DNA from: Bacteroidota bacterium | Lineage (GTDB): Bacteria > Bacteroidota > Bacteroidia > Bacteroidales > Prolixibacteraceae | NCBI GenBank assembly: GCA_013203755.1 | Contig: JABMPI010000054.1 | Span: 1-7,804, forward strand | Direction: 5' to 3' | DNA: 7,804 nucleotides | Shown here: positions 6,620-7,804 of the stretch, piece after piece | How positions within the stretch are numbered: position 1 is the stretch's first letter | How the letters are laid out: each line of letters begins with the position of its first letter | Translations under genes and position numbers: made by a program | Notes under the pieces: model-generated | Databases searched by the model: none | What the model was told of the DNA's origin: nothing | What the model saw: only the letters and a program-made list of their open reading frames with translations

Positions 6620-7420
6620 ATGCACCTTTTAATAGTTGAAGGAAATAGCAAAGAAATATGGGCTAAGCGCGAAGCAAGTGGAGGAGTGCCCTACCACAAA
6701 CGCTTCCTGGCAATGTTGAAAATATTACAGCCCGTAGCCGACGTGGAAGTCGTTTTCCCGGCAGAAGACGACAGTTCGCTTCCTTCAATAAATAAGCTAA
6801 AAACCTTTGATGGTATCTTGTGGACAGGAAGTTCACTGTACATTAACGATCCTATTCCAGCTGTAACGCGGCAGTTGGCTTTTGCTGAAGATGTATTTGA
6901 AAGCGGAGTACCTATTTATGGCAGTTGCTGGGGATTGCAAATTGCAACAATGGTGGCTGGGGGACAAGTTTCCACCAGTCCCAACGGACGAGAATTAGGA
7001 GTTTCGAAACCGATTGAACTGACAGAAGCAGGTAAAAATCATCCCTATTTTCAAGGCAGAAAAGAAAAGTTTAATGCACTTTGTATTCATTTGGACGAAG
7101 TAGTTCAACCCCCAAAGAATTCAATAATCCTGGCTAGAAACGATCATTCAGAAGTTCAGGCGATGACAATCAAATATAAAAATTCTGACTTTTTTGGAGT
7201 GCAATATCATCCTGAATTCCAGCTGTCGGACATGATTTTTATTATTCAATACTTATGCGATTTTTTAATCGATGAAGGTCGGTTTAAATCAGTAAAAATA
7301 GCATCTGATTTTATATCAGAATTGCAAGACAAAAATAAGCTTCCCAAGTCTGTAACAAATTATTTACTTCATATTCAGGAGGTAAAATATTGGCTAAACA
7401 CTTTAGCAATTAAAGATTGA
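6620..7420 (+). CDS. Class I glutamine amidotransferase-like protein, probable gamma-glutamyl amide hydrolase
   Basis: A 266-residue stand-alone class I (triad) amidotransferase-fold protein with no attached synthetase domain. The nucleophile elbow is GSCWGLQ with C103, and the remaining triad residues are H197 and E199 in QYHPEF. The oxyanion/substrate region LWTGSSLYINDP (67-78) is also recognisable. The ~60-residue helical tail ending in 'VKYWLNTL' occurs in relatives and is probably normal. Stand-alone members cleave gamma-glutamyl amide bonds. As last gene of the set it would hydrolyse gamma-glutamylglycine to glutamate and glycine and so recycle the carrier glutamate, the job done by PuuD in E. 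coli. It differs from PuuD/peptidase C26, whose elbow I recall as a GxCRG type; it looks closer to the GMP-synthase-like GATase group. The ATG at 6620 is 8 bases after the previous stop. Catalytic class is well supported; the substrate is inferred. Confidence 0.85.
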   Translation: MHLLIVEGNSKEIWAKREASGGVPYHKRFLAMLKILQPVADVEVVFPAEDDSSLPSINKLKTFDGILWTGSSLYINDPIPAVTRQLAFAEDVFESGVPIYGSCWGLQIATMVAGGQVSTSPNGRELGVSKPIELTEAGKNHPYFQGRKEKFNALCIHLDEVVQPPKNSIILARNDHSEVQAMTIKYKNSDFFGVQYHPEFQLSDMIFIIQYLCDFLIDEGRFKSVKIASDFISELQDKNKLPKSVTNYLLHIQEVKYWLNTLAIKD

Positions 7421-7427
7421 TTCGAAT

Positions 7428-7458
7428 GAGTATATAAAATTGTGATTTTAATTCACTC
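7428..7458. terminator. Possible weak bidirectional terminator hairpin between convergent genes
   Basis: TAAAAT (7435-7440) pairs with ATTTTA (7445-7450) around TGTG, and GAGT (7428-7431) pairs with ACTC (7455-7458) after a 3/4-base internal loop. The T-rich sequence CTATTTTATT follows on the plus strand. It sits just after the hydrolase stop (7420) and before the convergent minus-strand remnant, where a shared terminator is expected. The stem is A/T-rich and weak, so the call rests mainly on position. Confidence 0.3.
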
Positions 7459-7650
7459 CTATTTTATTACTTCCGATATTTTTTGATTGATGTACGGAAT
7501 TTGAATCCTGGGATCCTTATATTCCAGACAATAATTCTATAGCTCTTTGTCCAGATACTTCACTTGTTTTTTATAATCCGGGTTGGAATAATAATTTATT
7601 AATTCGTTGGGGTCTTTTTCCAAATCATACAACCAGAGTAAATTACTTTC
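7459..7650 (-). pseudogene. Decayed C-terminal tail of a second sulfatase, with in-frame stop
   Basis: Read on the minus strand from about 7650, the frame gives ESNLLWLYDLEKDPNELINY and continues to the end of KQVKYLDKEL. It is then interrupted by a TAG (plus-strand CTA at 7537-7539). It continues as NYCLEYKDPRIQIPYINQKI plus a short tail before a second TAG at 7459-7461. 'WLYDLEKDPNELxN' followed by a 'DPxYKxxVKxLxKEL' helix is the standard C-terminal sequence of S1-type sulfatases, and a DPR-containing ending is seen in some of them. The continued sulfatase-like sense after the TAG shows a real disrupted coding sequence. The rest of the gene is missing: two bases beyond 7650 one enters the last codons of another sulfatase in a different frame. 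This is best explained as a relic left by deletion or recombination in a tandem sulfatase cluster. Confidence 0.65.
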
Positions 7651-7804
7651 CTTCTTTTATTTTATTTAACAAAGCAGCCAGTTCATCCGCTTTCTCTCTA
7701 TTTTGCTGATATAAATTTTCTAATTCTCCAATATCATTTTTAAGGTTGTAGAGTTGTTTAGGAATTTCAAAATCAATCCCTTTTGATTTTAAATAACCTT
7801 CAGA
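7643..7804 (-). CDS. C-terminal end of an S1-type sulfatase (5' part outside window)
   Basis: The minus-strand frame is open from the window edge (7804) to a TAA (plus-strand TTA at 7643-7645), giving 53 residues. The segment KQLYNLKNDIGELENLYQQN followed by a short amphipathic helix (EKADELAALLNKIKEG) is the characteristic end of secreted arylsulfatase-type enzymes (LYNL-x-D-x-x-E-x-x-N, then a helix ending in K-x-G). The catalytic CxPSR-type motif and signal peptide lie outside the window. Such enzymes remove sulfate esters from algal or host glycans in the periplasm or at the cell surface. The gene converges on the ethanolamine-type operon and is not part of it. Downstream of its stop lies the tail of another sulfatase, suggesting a formerly larger sulfatase cluster. 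With only 53 residues the family is fairly clear, but the substrate cannot be inferred. Confidence 0.7.
   Translation of the reverse strand, partial: SEGYLKSKGIDFEIPKQLYNLKNDIGELENLYQQNREKADELAALLNKIKEGK

Noticed and set aside
1068..7420. A eut-type ethanolamine utilisation locus with ammonia-lyase and microcompartment
   Set aside because: No EutB/EutC, shell proteins or cobalamin functions are encoded in the window; the ALDH and Fe-ADH alone do not define a eut locus.
7537..7539. In-frame TAG in the sulfatase tail as recoding (pyrrolysine-like read-through)
   Set aside because: The rest of this sulfatase gene is missing, so decay of a relic is the simpler explanation; no recoding element is visible.

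Overview
The window looks like a chromosomal segment of a marine-type, polysaccharide-degrading Bacteroidota (Marinilabiliales/Prolixibacteraceae-like). Three things suggest this: moderate-to-low GC, starts without recognisable Shine-Dalgarno sequences and with A/T-rich leaders, and flanking genes of the secreted-hydrolase/sulfatase type. The taxonomic call is inference from gene style only.

Layout. (1) Positions 1-707 hold the 3' end of a plus-strand gene for a secreted or surface protein. It ends in a chitobiase/beta-hexosaminidase C-terminal-type beta domain followed by a discoidin-like domain. (2) Positions 708-1067 are a 360-base non-coding stretch with an imperfect long-range inverted repeat and a small A/T dyad. 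(3) Positions 1068-7420 hold five co-directional genes: an ethanolamine-type APC permease, a glutamine-synthetase-like gamma-glutamyl ligase, an aldehyde dehydrogenase, an iron-type alcohol dehydrogenase and a class I glutamine-amidotransferase-fold hydrolase. The four enzyme genes are separated by only 8-9 bases. The permease is set off by a 111-base gap that contains two consecutive stem-loops or dyads. (4) Positions 7421-7804 run on the opposite strand. They hold the C-terminal end of an S1-type sulfatase (cut by the window edge) and, directly downstream of its stop, the decayed C-terminal tail of a second sulfatase with an in-frame TAG.

How the genes fit together. The five-gene set reads as a B12-independent ethanolamine (or similar short amino-alcohol) catabolic route through gamma-glutamylated intermediates. 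The permease imports ethanolamine. The ligase caps the amine with glutamate (gamma-glutamylethanolamide). The Fe-type alcohol dehydrogenase oxidises the free hydroxyl to the aldehyde, and the aldehyde dehydrogenase takes this to gamma-glutamylglycine. The amidotransferase-fold hydrolase then releases glutamate and glycine. The logic parallels the E. coli Puu putrescine pathway, but an alcohol dehydrogenase replaces the amine oxidase, as expected for a substrate carrying OH rather than a second amine. A similar route has been proposed for actinobacterial GlnA4. The compact Bacteroidota version, with its own transporter and an unusual permease-ligase intercistronic region, is the most interesting element here. 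Substrate identity is inference and has not been shown.
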